Notes: generated by a model from the letters alone, not told the origin. DNA of 64,000 bases from Agapetus fuscipes (GCA_951799405.1 OX637335.1:20712342-20776341), one strand, 5' to 3'. Positions 33,603 through 44,504 are shown, counted from the stretch's first letter. Program-made: numbers and translations.

Positions 33603-33660
33603 ACAAAACTATCCGGTCGATAGCTCAGTTAGTAAAACGCCTTCGTTCAATGGCCAAGTC
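33603..33660 (+). repeat. SINE-C head fragment
   Basis: CCGGTCGATAGCTCAGTTAG and the following TAAAACGCCTTCGTTCAATG match the SINE-C tRNA-like head only. Confidence 0.65.
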
Positions 33661-33834
33661 TTACAAATAAAAATTTAAAAGAAAGTAAAAAATAATGGTT
33701 ACCTACTACGTAATGTAGATGGAACGTAGTCAGAAAAAATGACAAATATGTCGTTGGACAAATGTCACACGTCAATGCAATTAAGGCCCTTACTCATTTG
33801 TAATAAAAAAAACAGATATTAGCTAAATTGTGAC

Positions 33835-34190
33835 TCGTTTTATATTACGCAGACTGGAAGAAGCCTTTTAAGGAACGCTACAAAGAGCATAAAAATGGTA
33901 TTAAAAACATAAGAATCAGAGATGGCAGACCATGCAAGGAATGCAAGCCACTCTTTTGAAGACGACAATCTGCATCTCATCTCGAATTGCATAAAACTGA
34001 AAAAGATGGGCATTATTGAAATGTTAGAAATAAATTTTAGTTTTAAGAGTAACAAAAGCAACCTCATTAATGTTTAGATCCCGCCCATGTCTTCCCGCCT
34101 CCTATCAGTTTTAATTTTAGTATCTAAGAAACTGAAGATGGTGAGGTATCTCTGAAAACGTTATTCGTAAATAAATACTCCTTAATGTCA
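33835..34190 (+). pseudogene. Penelope-like element, GIY-YIG C-terminal fragment
   Basis: YITQTGRS in one frame, then after a one-base shift FKERYKEHKNGIKNIRIRDG, then HARNASHSFEDDNLHLISNC and KKMGIIEMLEINFSF to a stop near 34075. Y(I/V)GQTGRSFxxRxxEH followed by an H...A...H.F segment and a late Glu-containing helix is the GIY-YIG endonuclease domain that ends the Penelope-like ORF. It is followed by ACTGAAGATGGTGAGG and GAAAACGTTATTCG, the usual 3' untranslated pattern. At least two frameshifts; dead. Confidence 0.75.
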
Positions 34191-34198
34191 GTGGAATC

Positions 34199-34460
34199 TA
34201 TCTAATCTAATCTAATCTAAGCTGCAAGGATATATATACCAATTAAGATTTATATCAAATGCATTCCCACAAGCAGACATGTATAATTTCGCGCTAACAC
34301 ATGCCGCATGTGGACCTACATTATAAGAACCCATCTCAACTGAACATAAGCCCTGCAACTCTTGCCGTCCTTCCCTGAGACAGGGGTGACATTGGCAAAG
34401 TGAACCATTTTTTTTACAGTATGGGTGGTCAGCCGCATACCAGCCTATAAGTCAAGAAAC
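34199..34460 (-). repeat. R290 copy, full length
   Basis: It reads an (ATCTAATCTA) tail, CTAAGCTGCAAGGATATATA, GCATTCCCACAAGCAGACAT, and to the head CCAGCCTATAAGTCAAGAAA. It is the same subtype as 18858-19116. Confidence 0.9.
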
Positions 34461-34914
34461 GTGATCTATCTATGTAATAAAACAAATTTCTTTAATAAAA
34501 GTTCATAAAATGTTTTATTTTTTTAATCAAATATTTAGAAATAAGCTGACAACCCTGCGGTGTTACGCCAAAACTTTTTTTTCGAAATTTGTTTTGACTG
34601 CATAATTTACGGGTTTTTTTAAGGCTGCAAACTAAATAAGGACCAATTTAAAAATTAAAAATTCAGCGGCCTGTCGCCGCCATTGTTTTTATTTTCCCGC
34701 GTAAACTTGTCACGTTGTTTTCCCGCGCCCTGTAATTTCCCCATAATAAATGCAGGGGTCGCATGCGCCGGAACTCCCTTGTTCTACATTCAAATAATGG
34801 CTTTTGGAAAAGTGGCTGTTCGCGTGGAGGTTGGAAACTTCACTTGGGATGTGACGTCAGAATATTATAATACAGTTTGAATTTGCTCAAAGTGTAAAAC
34901 TTCACGTATAAAGA

Positions 34915-35020
34915 GTTTTCCAAAAAATCTATGGAAATTTATACAGTACCTCTATTAAGCTTTTAAGCTTTCATATATTTTTCTTAAAACTTTATGATTG
35001 AGTTTATGTTTTATAAGGGA
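34915..35020. repeat. HP hairpin family fragment
   Basis: CTTTCATATATTTTTCTTAA and AACTTTATGATTGAGTTTAT resemble the right arm of HP. Weak. Confidence 0.4.
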
Positions 35021-35317
35021 TCGCGTGAGACCAAGTCATGAATTTTTATTTTATTAAAGCTCTCAATAAGCTAAGGACTTAAGGAAAAAACGCAAAAAAA
35101 AACCATATATTTTCTGAAGAAATTTGTGGAAATTTGTAGACATTTATAATCGTTTAATGCCCATGATTAAACCTGCGCTGTTTGATGTGTCTGAATGATT
35201 CATGGCACGTGGACGCTCATACAAAGCTGTATTTTTTTGAGGTGTGGAAAGCCTTTCTTTTCCGTCAAAAACTTGCGCTTTTACTACAGGTAGGAAGAGT
35301 GAGAAAAAGTCAACAAA

Positions 35318-35398
35318 TTTTGTAACCTTTCCCTGAAACAGAGGTATCATTGACAAAAGTGTAGCATTTTTTATAGTAAAGGAGATCAGCCTTATTTT
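35318..35398 (-). repeat. R290 head-side fragment
   Basis: ACCTTTCCCTGAAACAGAGG, ATCATTGACAAAAGTG and GAGATCAGCCTTATTTTAA match the head half of R290. Confidence 0.6.
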
Positions 35399-36130
35399 AA
35401 TCTAATTAATTATTATATAAGGACACCTTTTAAAAACTTCAAGTTTTAAATGAAACATTCGATTTTTTTCAAAAATACTGAATTACGCGAATAAAATGTT
35501 TTGTTATGGAAATAATGATTTTTGGATTAGTGAATTAAATGAGTGTCCGAAATAGTTTATAAGCAGTATTTTTTTAATCTTTTGAAATGGAAAAATACCT
35601 ACATTAGAAGTGTTTGTTATTAAATATTTTCTGAAAATCAAAAGATTCTTACGCCCATTCTATTCTTTCTTGACTTAACTTTAAGAGTAGATACGCTTTT
35701 CAGATTTTGTAAGACGAACAAAAGAGAATATTGCCTACATAAAGCTGTATACTATTATTTGTATAGAAGTTAATGGTAGACACTCGGTCGGGGCTATTAA
35801 ACCAAAGTGCCCCAATTTGGCCGCAATATTAGATCTACTTAATTTAAATCTAAATCTCATTCAGTTAATAACACTTTATCGCGTTTTAAACGGCCAAAGT
35901 AATGAATCTTTGAGAGCCTCAAATTGTGTCTCATCTCGGTGATCATAGGTAAGGTTTATAGAGGTCAAATGAAAGACAAACAGAGCAGATAATATGCCCT
36001 CTACGACGAAATTATTTTCTATTTTTTTTAAGTGTAATAACCATGCAGAAATAGTTGGAATTGAAAAATTAAACAAGTTTTTTTTCAAAAATATTTGTAT
36101 TTATTACTAGACGGTATAATCTATGATCTA

Positions 36131-36366
36131 GTTGACTTATAGGTTGGTATGAGGCTGACCACCCATACTGTAAAAAATGGTTCACTTTGCCAATGTTACC
36201 CCTGTTTCAGGGAAGGTCGGCAAAAGTTGTGGGGCTTATGTTCATTTGAGGTTTGGATTTTATTTGTAAGTACACATTCAGCATTTGTAAGCGCGAACTA
36301 CACTTGTTGGTTTGTGGGCTTACATCTGAGAGCTTTAAATGAATATATCCTTGCAACTTAGATTAT
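36131..36366 (+). repeat. R290 copy, full length (tail-to-tail partner)
   Basis: Head TTGACTTATAGGTTGGTATG to tail GCAACTTAGATTATAGATTA. It meets a second copy in opposite orientation, the two sharing one GATTATA-type tail. Confidence 0.92.
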
Positions 36367-36602
36367 AGATTATAGATAAGTTGCAAAGATATGTAACATT
36401 TAAAATTCATATTAATTGCATTCCCATGAACAGACACGCGTAAGTTCGCGCTTACAAATGCTGAATGTGTACTTACAAATTTAAATCCAAACTTCAAATG
36501 AACATAAGCCCTGCAACTCTTGCCGACCTTCCCTGAAACAGAGGTGACATTGGCAAAGTGAACCATTTTTTTACAGTATGGGTGGTTAGCCTCATACCAT
36601 AT
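36367..36602 (-). repeat. R290 copy, full length (tail-to-tail partner)
   Basis: AGATAAGTTGCAAAGATATG leads in from the shared tail, and TATGGGTGGTTAGCCTCATA ends near the head. With 36131-36366 it forms a ~470 bp inverted repeat. Confidence 0.92.
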
Positions 36603-36675
36603 GTTCATTAGAGATTGGGTTTTTATGTCGTAAGTCCACATATGACATTTGTAAGCGCGATTTTATACTTGTCTA
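36603..36675 (+). repeat. R290 fragment
   Basis: GTTCATTAGAGATTGGGTTT and GACATTTGTAAGCGCG belong to R290 interior, cut on the right by a SINE-B. Confidence 0.65.
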
Positions 36676-36945
36676 TTGGCAACACTTCTGACTCGTAATG
36701 GAAGGTTGTGGGTTCGAATCCCGGCGGAGCACAATAAATATACCATTTATATTTTCAAATATGCTCTTGCTGGGTGAAAAATTCATATACCTTTATCAAA
36801 GTCTGGTCACTATCCAGCCTTACAGCAACTGGGTTTCGCTTGAGAATTGGCACTTTCTACAGCGATGACGAGGGCTCTTAAGGTGTGATACACATAAAAA
36901 CAGCACTCACCAAATAAATCATCCACATTATTATTATTATCTTTG
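36676..36945 (+). repeat. SINE-B, head slightly truncated
   Basis: CTGACTCGTAATGGAAGGTT, GTGGGTTCGAATCCCGGCGG and the full SINE-B body through CACCAAATAAATCATCC are present with an ATT tail. An R290 tail fragment follows (GAAACTTAGATTAATTATTA). Confidence 0.85.
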
Positions 36946-37454
36946 AAACTTAGATTAATTATTATAGATTATAGAGACTCAATTATACCGAGATGTGGAA
37001 GGAAAATAATAGTACGTAATTATGTAAATAGTCGGTAGAGTTTTGTGGTCTACCGAATAATAAAGTAGAGACTCGAGGATTCAGATTAAATAAAAAAAAT
37101 CGAATGAAAAAAGGTCCATATCATAAAAGTGGAACAATAAACGTCTAATTAAAAAGAAATATTGGCTTCTTTCGGGCGTGGGCCCCGTGCATATAATGCC
37201 GTATCTAGTCGCTGTATAGACTAAAGAGCTACGTGGGTAGATGTGTGGATGCATAGAGCATGTGGACTACAATACACTGGAAGATGAGACAGCCCTGTTG
37301 CGGACTGATGGTTGGAGGTAAAGCGTTTTGCTTGAGAACGTAAAAGAAAATTTTTCAAGTAAGAATCAGTAATTAAAGTTCAACAATAAACTGGATCTTA
37401 CATGAGATGGAGCTTTATAACGAGTAATAAGCGTTTACGCATGCTGCATGTGTC

Positions 37455-37688
37455 GATAATCTAGTAATCTATAATCTAAGTTGCAAAGATATTGTTAACA
37501 TTTAAGACGCATATTAAATGCATGCACGCTTACCAATGCTGCGTGTGTACTTACAAATTAAAATCCAAACCTCTAATCAACATAAGCCCAACAACTTTGG
37601 CCGACCTTCCCTGAAACAAGGGTGACATTGGCAAAGTAAACCTTTTTTTTACAGTAAGGGTGGTTAGCCTCATACCAACCTATAATTC
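37455..37688 (-). repeat. R290 copy
   Basis: ATAATCTAAGTTGCAAAGAT, ACTTTGGCCGACCTTCCC, GGTGGTTAGCCTCATACC and AACCTATAATTCG follow R290 order. The GCCCACAAACAGG part is deleted after ATGCATG. Confidence 0.85.
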
Positions 37689-37689
37689 G

Positions 37690-38003
37690 CAATGGCAACT
37701 ACACATATAGTGTAATTAATTGCCGTGTTATCCCCGAAGGATTTCGCATGTGACGAGTGGCACCTATTTATTTGAACAGGCATCACGGCAACAACTTTAG
37801 TAGAAGTGGGAGTTTCCCAGTTCCAAAGGGGGCTGGTACTCATTTTTGGTGAAGGCTGAGTAAACCTTACCGGTATTTTATTTTTGGGTTCGAAATAAAC
37901 ATTGAAACGGGAAATCATTTCCGACACCCTCGCTGGGATTCGAACCCAAGCTCGCGGAATCGATGGGATGCAAGCACTCTACCAACTGAGCTATCAACCG
38001 GAA
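37690..38003 (-). repeat. SINE-C, full length
   Basis: On the minus strand the head TCCGGTTGATAGCTCAGTTG, B-box-like GGTTCGAATCCCAGCGAGG, the SINE-C body and the 3' end CACTATATGTGTAG are all present. It abuts the R290 head. Confidence 0.88.
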
Positions 38004-38392
38004 TCAAGGAATCATAAACCTTGAAAGTAAAAACGATTAAAGTAACACCATCGTGGTAGTGTGGTCTCCCGTTGCAGAACATGTCCGTCATTGTGGCTGG
38101 GATGGCTGCGGGCCTGGCTGGGTTTGGTGAATAAAAAAGGAACCGACAATAAAACCACATCAACTTATAATTGCCTCGTCCGCGTCCTGTGTACTGCGAG
38201 ACATAATGGGGTATCAGACGGTGCTCCCTCCACCTACCTAGGAGAAGAGGAGTAAGAACATATCACAACCTTTCTGTAAGTATCGAACTTACCAGTAGAA
38301 GCATAAAAGTAGGCACATTTTAGAACCATTCTATGTGTACCTAAATAACAACTTGAAGTAAAAAATAAGAACATATAAGAACCTTTTTTTTT

Positions 38393-38525
38393 AGCAAGTA
38401 CACATGCAGCATGTGTAAACTTGACCTTATACCTACGTGTTTGCTTGTATTCAATATTATAATATGCATTCAATATGCATTCAATATTATAATTAATATA
38501 TCGTTGCAGCTCAGATTATGGATAG
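38393..38525 (+). repeat. R290 tail-side fragment
   Basis: AGCAAGTACACATGCAGCAT, CTACGTGTTTGCTTG and TATCGTTGCAGCTCAGATTA match R290 with a local ATTCAATATTATAAT duplication. Confidence 0.6.
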
Positions 38526-39184
38526 CTTAAAAATGATAAAGGATGAAATATTTATTCTCTGGCTGAGTCACATTTGAATTATCTTTTTAAAAAACGTGAA
38601 AATTACTCTCGAAAAGGATCAATGGAAATTTTATGTCGTTCGGAGTACAAATAATTTTTAATTGCCCTTTTTCCGGGCACGTTAGTTCAAAATATACACA
38701 AAAAAGACTGATTATGAGTACATGGAATGGGTACATTAATTTCAATTCTACACCAAAAACATCTACGGACAAGTCGCACGTTTAATAATTAAGAGCAATA
38801 ACTCAAAAAACATGAATGTTGGGAAATCACGTTTGAAGTTCAGACAACCAGTACAACTTGTATGGGATGAAAAAGGTGGCCGATGTTTTATCTCGGTCAT
38901 ATTCGTCCAAATTGAACGGCTGTCGCATTCTACCTATTCTTCTCGCATTGTTCTTGCGTTTGATTACAAAATCTCGATTTTCCCAATTTTCGAGTTATTT
39001 CTCTTTATTATTGAACGTGTGAAATGTTGGAATCAAAATATAGCAAGGGAACTGCAACAAATGATGGTTTAAATTCTGCTGCACTTGCATATTGCTGCTC
39101 AGTGGTCTCCAGTCAGAAACCGCAGTGTAGTCGTTGCAATTATCGCTGAATTCCTAATTATATCCGTTTCCGGGGTCTTGCACC

Positions 39185-39230
39185 CTGAGGGGGGTGGTGG
39201 GAGGTGGGGAGCTATGGGGAGGGGGTGGTT
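39185..39230 (+). other. G-quadruplex-type sequence
   Basis: Several runs of three to six G with loops of one to seven bases (GAGGGGGGTGGTGGGAGGTG and GGGAGCTATGGGGAGGGGGT) fit the G3+N1-7 pattern. It stands out in an AT-rich neighbourhood. Confidence 0.7.
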
Positions 39231-39713
39231 ACAATAGCGAAGCCTCTTCCCAATAAGGGTCGCCCTTTCGCCCTCGTATTTTAAACAGCGACGCGGCGGT
39301 GAATTGTAAAAGCTCATTAGGAACTTAGAGAGCTGCGTCTAGGCGAAATGTGTTTTTTTTTTTCAATCAACGCTCTACGCTGATTTGAAACCTTTTCAGG
39401 ACAAAAGCGTTCAACGGTTAAAATGAATAATTTCTTTGTTGTCTTGATATCAGTTTTTCAAAAGTTAGCTGATTGTAGTTTAGGTCTTACTGCGGCAGAT
39501 TTAAGTACAACTGCAGCTTCTACAAGTATGTAGTTCAAAACATAAATGTGTTAATCAAACTATCTTTAAAAAGATTACAGGACCTCGTAAGTCATCCACG
39601 TAAATTTGATTAGTTACTTCAAATAATTCAACAATTTTTTACGATACTTTTAAAAGATGCGCTTTCAGTGCTCCCTATCAACAGATCCTGAATTCCTCAC
39701 TTCGGATGGCAGC

Positions 39714-39887
39714 CAGGCCTGGAAGTCTCATCACCACGGTAATTCTTACCTACCGAATATTGGGAATAATTGTATGAAGACTCATTAGCTGTTCCCTTGC
39801 GGCCATCTTGGATTGACAGGTCTTCATGCAAATATTACCGATATTCGGTAGGTAAGAATAACCGTGGTGATGAGACTTCCAGCCCTG
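39714..39887. mobile_element. Palindromic MITE, CAGGGCTGG ends
   Basis: CAGGCCTGGAAGTCTCATCA on the left and TGATGAGACTTCCAGCCCTG on the right, with CTACCGAATATTGGG and its complement inside, form arms of about 50 bp. The centre TTGCGGCCATCTTGGATTGA is shared with 6688-6805. Confidence 0.82.
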
Positions 39888-40083
39888 TTCGACTCCATTG
39901 ATCCCTCAATTCGGAAAGCACGGTCCCCAAAATAAGACATTATTTGATGGCGAGGCTGCATTCACCTGACAGCAATACCTCCGCCCCCTCAACGGGTGAA
40001 AATATGTCTTCCAGGTATGACGGAGCCGTATTATTTAGGGCTTTAAATACCATAAGAAACAATTACATTAAAACTATAAAAAA

Positions 40084-40377
40084 CTAAACAATTGGAATAA
40101 TTATTTGGTAAGTGCTGTTTTTGTGAGGATCACACCTCAAAAGCTCTCTGCGAGCTTGGTCGTCGCTATTGACAGCGCCGATTCTCAAGCAATACCCAGT
40201 TGCTGTAAGGCTAGATGGACCTTTGGTGACCGGTGTTTGGTAACAGTATATGCAATTTTTAACCCAGCGAAGAGCATATTTGAAAACGTATCGAATGATT
40301 TCTGTGTTCCGCCAGGATTCAAGCCCACAACCTTCCATTTACGAGACTGACGCGTTACCACTACAAGTCTCAACTAG
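40084..40377 (-). repeat. SINE-B, nearly full length
   Basis: On the minus strand, GTAGTGGTAACGCGTCAG (head), GGGCTTGAATCCTGGCGG (B-box-like) and the SINE-B body through ACCAAATAATTATTCC are present. Confidence 0.85.
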
Positions 40378-40611
40378 AAGCCTTGAGCTGTGTAAGTGCT
40401 TTGAAGGAAATCTATTTCCAGCATGATAGTAGCCATACACGGAATCCTATTTGCGACATGACAGCAGGCTATAAAGTAATTGGATGTTATGGAGTATGAT
40501 ATGAAATGCCTACAGATTATGCTTCTTACGTTCAAATATTAAATAGCGCTCTCTCACCGTCACTCCACATGCAGCATTCAACATGCTTGAAAAGTGTGGG
40601 GTTTATAATAA

Positions 40612-40712
40612 TCTATTATGTCTAAGTTTCAAAAATATACTTTGACATTTAAGGCTCATATCTAATTAATGCCAACAAGCAGGCGCATGTAACTTTGCGC
40701 TTACAAATGCTG
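40612..40712 (-). repeat. R290 tail-side fragment
   Basis: AATCTATTATGTCTAAGTTT, CAAGCAGGCGCATGTAACTT and GCGCTTACAAATGCTG are R290. It is cut by the SINE that begins at 40713. Confidence 0.7.
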
Positions 40713-41200
40713 CCGGTCCGTAGCTTAGTGGTAACGCTTCGGACTCGTAAATGGAAGGTCGTCGGTTCGAATCCCGGCGAAGCGCAAAAAAATGTACCGA
40801 TTAAATTTTCAAAGATATTCTTCGCTGGGTTGAAAAATTCTAATACCTTTACCAAACACCGGTCACCATAGGTCCATCCAGCCTTACAGCAACTGAGTCT
40901 TGCTTGAGAATTTAGCGCTTCGTTGCGACGACACAGCTCGTTAAAAGTCCGGTCGATAGCTGAGTTGGTAGAAAGCTTGCACTCCATGCCGAGAGGAAGG
41001 GTTCCATCCTTACCGAGCGTGTTAGAAATGATTTCCAGTTTCGGTGTTAACTTCAAAACCCAAAATAAATACAGGAAAATTTTACTGAGCCTTGACAAGA
41101 AATGAGCATCAGCCCCCTCGAAATCTGGGAAACTCCTACTTTAACTGAAGTGGTTGGCGTGATACCAGCCCCCTAACCCGTAAAAATAAATAAATCCCAT
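40713..41200 (+). repeat. Chimeric SINE-B/SINE-C, near complete
   Basis: The SINE-B head GGTCCGTAGCTTAGTGGTAA and body run to GCGCTTCGTTGCGACGAC. They pass through CAGCTCGTTAAAAGTCCGGT directly into the SINE-C head CGATAGCTGAGTTGGTAGAA, followed by the SINE-C body to GTAAAAATAAATAAATCCC. The SINE-B 3' end (CACCAAATAAATCATCC) is absent, so this is not simply one intact element beside another. Confidence 0.85.
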
Positions 41201-41229
41201 CGCAATGACCAAATAAAAAATCCCATTAT

Positions 41230-42190
41230 ATATGACTATACACTTTTTTCAAACAGTCTTCGGGTCGTAACGGAGGTCACCGACTTGGGGGTTGTGTTGA
41301 CTGTGGATTATCTTTTAATGTACACATTGCTTCAATTTGTGCCAAGGCCATGAGAATGCTTGGTTTCATAAACCGCATCACCAAGGACTTTCAGGACACT
41401 GCCGCAATCAAAATTCTTTATACCACATTGGTTCGCAGTGTTTTGGAATATTGCTCGCCTGTTTGGTCCCCCCTCTACATGGTGCACGTAGACAATATAG
41501 AAAAGGTTCACTTAAAATTTTTGAAAATAGTTAATTTTAAACTCAATATTCCCCTGTCACACTTCGACCCGCTCTATTTAAATTCGATTCTAAATGTAAA
41601 CTTTTTGTCAGACAGACGTAAATTTATTGACTTAATCACCCTCTTCAAAATAAAACATGCTCTAATTGATTGTCCTGCACTACTTAGTGAGTTGAATTTT
41701 TTTACTCCACGTTCAGGGACTAGACAATTAGTTTCTTACCGCCCTGCATTTACAAGCACTAACGCACAAAGCAATAGTTGTATGCATCGCTTACAGCGCA
41801 TTGGTAATGATTATGCCTCACTTGACTTGGTTCTGCATAATAATAATTATCATACCTATAACCAAGGTCTGAAAAAAATGTTTTTGGGACATCCATAATA
41901 TATAATAAATTATATTGTTTTAGATTGTTATTAAATGAACGATGTCTGCCTGGTGAATTTCTTTATTAGTGATATTTGAATGGTTTCTGAAGTTTTTATT
42001 TTTGATATGCTTTTTTTTTTTTTTGCTTCTAACCTACTGTTTAGTGTTTATATATGGGTTTATTTTTTCTTTTCTTTTCTTTTATGTTTTACCGTAATGT
42101 TTTATACTTTTTATTCTTGTATTATTTATTGTTATTGTTGTTTGTATAAACTCCCTTGATATGTACTTATTTCGTAAAAGGCTAACGCCG

Positions 42191-42225
<35 letters not shown>
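41230..42225 (+). pseudogene. LINE 3' end with RT C-terminus and TAAA tail
   Basis: From VTDLGV (about 41275), through a one-base frame break, to NVHIASICAKAMRMLGFINR, TLVRSVLEYCSPVWSPLYMV, HVDNIEKVHLKFLKI and on to a stop at 41896-41898. DLGVxxD...F..H, RSxLEYxSxVWxP and IExxQxxFLK are the C-terminal part of RT in jockey/I-type LINEs. The 3' UTR ends AAAGGCTAACGCCG then (TAAA)n. The same 3' end, more truncated, lies inside the fold-back element at 47300-47442. This is the longest coding remnant in the window (182 codons open). Confidence 0.85.
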
Positions 42226-42226
<1 letters not shown>

Positions 42227-42474
42227 GACCAGTTTCCGATGAAAATAACTACTTGAAAACGAAGAATGTGTGAAAGAATGCCACCCAGGTTTGAAGGTCT
42301 GTTGGGGCATGCTTCCACCATCGCAGGGCAGAGTGGGATTCCGGCAAAGGGCAACTTTAAAGCCCTCCACGCGAGTTCAAAGCACATCACGAATTCATGA
42401 AAGTTTTCCATGTAAAAGTGGAGGACGATCCGCGTACTTCTCTCTCATATTATAATCGTTTACTGAGTATAAAG

Positions 42475-42537
42475 GATTGCGTTCATACTCAAACTTCGCG
42501 TAAAGTAAAAAAAATGTAGGCAACATACAACAGCGGT
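42475..42537. repeat. HP family fragment
   Basis: CATACTCAAACTTCGCGTAA and AAAAAATGTAGGCAACATAC match the left arm of the HP variant at 44505 and 54815. An R290 inserts after it, and the piece reappears at 42809-42852. Confidence 0.5.
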
Positions 42538-42808
42538 TTCTAAATCTAAATCTAAATCTAAATCTAAGCTGCAAAGATATGTATCATTTGAGATTCATAT
42601 TAAATGCATTCCCACAAGCAAACACGCATAATTTCGCGCTCACACATGCCGCATGTGGACCTACAGTATAAAAAACCCAATCTCAAATGAACATAAGCCC
42701 TGCAACTCTTGCCGACCTTCCCTGAGACAGGGGTGACATTGGCAAAGTGAACCACTTGTTACAGTATGGGGGGTAAGCCTCATGCCAACCTATAAGTCAA
42801 GGAATTAA
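42538..42808 (-). repeat. R290 copy, full length, inside an HP-like repeat
   Basis: The tail here is (TAAATC)n, a different unit from the (TCTAA)n at 18858. It is followed by CTAAGCTGCAAAGATATG and the rest through CCAACCTATAAGTCAAGGAA. The flanks on both sides are HP left-arm sequence (GCGTAAAGTAAAAAAAATGT), the right one starting after AATTAAAAATA. Confidence 0.9.
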
Positions 42809-42859
42809 AAATAGCGTAAAGTAAAAAAAATGTATGCAATATACAATAGCAGTTTAATC

Positions 42860-43000
42860 GGGTTTTATCAATCGCCACTTCCTTGCAGCGCCCCACGACA
42901 GAAGCAACAATTCAAGCTCCACCCTGTGCCGCACTTCGAGGGTGACGTAGACCCCCAAGCCTTTCAAGAATTGGTGAGTCTTCCGCGCAGGATTCCAGCA
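42860..43000. repeat. Dispersed repeat fragment, family unknown
   Basis: CACTTCCTTGCAGCGCCCCA, GAGGGTGACGTAGACCCCCA and TCCGCGCAGGATTCC match 5576-5710 closely. Confidence 0.65.
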
Positions 43001-43399
43001 GCGATGATACAATGTCAGCGCTATGGTCAAGTGAATCAAGACGGTAATATTGACTAAACGTGTTTAAAATAAAATAACATTGGGAACGATTCCCATCGGG
43101 CGCGTTGACGGTATATTGGATCTGTATTGAACATATAATGTCATTGAATAAAAATAATTAAATAATTTATTACAAAAAAAAAACAAAATCAATTATTCAA
43201 GGTCTCACATATTGTCGAGAGAATGACGGTCTGAGGTTTTAAAACGTTCTAAAGAAAAAAATCACTTTTTCTTTATATTTCTATGAAAAACTAACAATTA
43301 ATTTTCTGTGTTGATCCAAGAACCATCGAAAATAAAATGATTCATCGATAATGTGTATCTTACCTGTTTCTGGCCAAACGAAAAAGGTTGGTCAACCGC

Positions 43400-43500
43400 A
43401 AAAAAAAACTTTTTATTTTTATTTTTCATACATCATTTTCTGTTTACGCGATAATAGAGTATTCGCGCAGTGTTTTATACTAGGGTACTGGTGTTACTAG
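43400..43500. repeat. HP family fragment
   Basis: TTTTTCATACATCATTTTCT, GTTTACGCGATAATAGAG and TTTTATACTAGGGTAC form the right part of the HP variant. Confidence 0.5.
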
Positions 43501-43617
43501 AGACAGCGCTCCAGTCTGAAGGAGTTCCTCAACTTGAATCGGTTGTGAGGGATTATGTAAAAGTTTCCTTATTATTGCGGATCAGAGTTTTCCTTCATCT
43601 ACCCACGTACACAGTCT

Positions 43618-43755
43618 AAAATATATAATCCAAGTTGCAAAGGATTTCAGATTCATGTTAAATGCGTGACATGTGTACTTACAAAATAAAAAATCAAATC
43701 TCAAATTAATATTACCCCTGCAACTCTTGCCGCCTTTTCCTGACACAGAGGAGGC
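43618..43755 (-). repeat. R290 fragment, first of a tandem cluster
   Basis: AATATATAATCCAAGTTGCA, CAACTCTTGCCGCCTTTTCC and CTGACACAGAGGAGGCATC are R290 with internal deletions. A complete copy follows directly. Confidence 0.7.
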
Positions 43756-43756
43756 A

Positions 43757-44012
43757 TCTTTTATCTATAATCTCAGTTGCAAAGATATATTAACATTTTA
43801 AGCTCATATCAAATGCATGCCCACAAACAAACACGTGTAGTTTGCGCTTACAAATGATGAATGTGTACTTACAAATTAAATCCAAACCTCAAATGAACAT
43901 ACACCCTGCAACTTTTGCCGACGTTCCCTGAAACAGGGGTATCATTGGCAAAGTAAACCATTTTGTACACTATGGGTAGTCAGCCTCATACCAACCTATA
44001 AGTCAAGGAATA
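43757..44012 (-). repeat. R290 copy, full length
   Basis: CTATAATCTCAGTTGCAAAG, ATGCCCACAAACAAACACG, TTTGCGCTTACAAATGATG and CCAACCTATAAGTCAAGGAA are in order. Confidence 0.88.
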
Positions 44013-44024
44013 GATACTAGTTTT

Positions 44025-44160
44025 CTGTAACCCATATTTCAAAGATATGTACTTAAAAATTTAATGTCATTAAATGATTAATATTAAATGTACGTCCACG
44101 GGCAACCACATGTATGTTTGCGTTTCCAGCGTGTGTAGGTACTTACAAAATAAGTTCAAT
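44025..44160 (-). repeat. R290 fragment, degenerate
   Basis: TCTGTAACCCATATTTCAAA, ACGTCCACGGGCAACCACAT and GTACTTACAAAATAAG are R290-like. Third member of the local cluster. Confidence 0.5.
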
Positions 44161-44504
44161 ATTTTTTGTGGTGTAAAAAATAATTTCCTTATGACAACAT
44201 CCCCAAACCCCAAAAATTCTTCAACGAAAAATGGAGACTGTACGATACGATATTCAATTTTAAATGGCTTTATGCTGTCGTTTTAATTCACATTCAATTT
44301 CCATCTCTGGCGTCTAAATTTATTCAAAAGGTTAACCAGGCTCGGCATATCTTGGCCGCAGTGACGTCACGAAGCCGGACGCCTTTTCGCTTAGAGGCGC
44401 GCCTCCGACCCCACACTGACGCGGCCTGAAGGATGCTGGGAATTTAATGTCACCGACGAGGCTACGTGACTGGAATTTCAAAAGTTTACCCCTAGTATGA
44501 AACG

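Noticed and set aside
39900..40075. Possible CR1-like LINE fragment (GGACCGTGCTTTCCG on the minus strand resembles GDRAFR)
   Set aside because: Only a few residues match and frames break repeatedly. Too weak to list as a feature.
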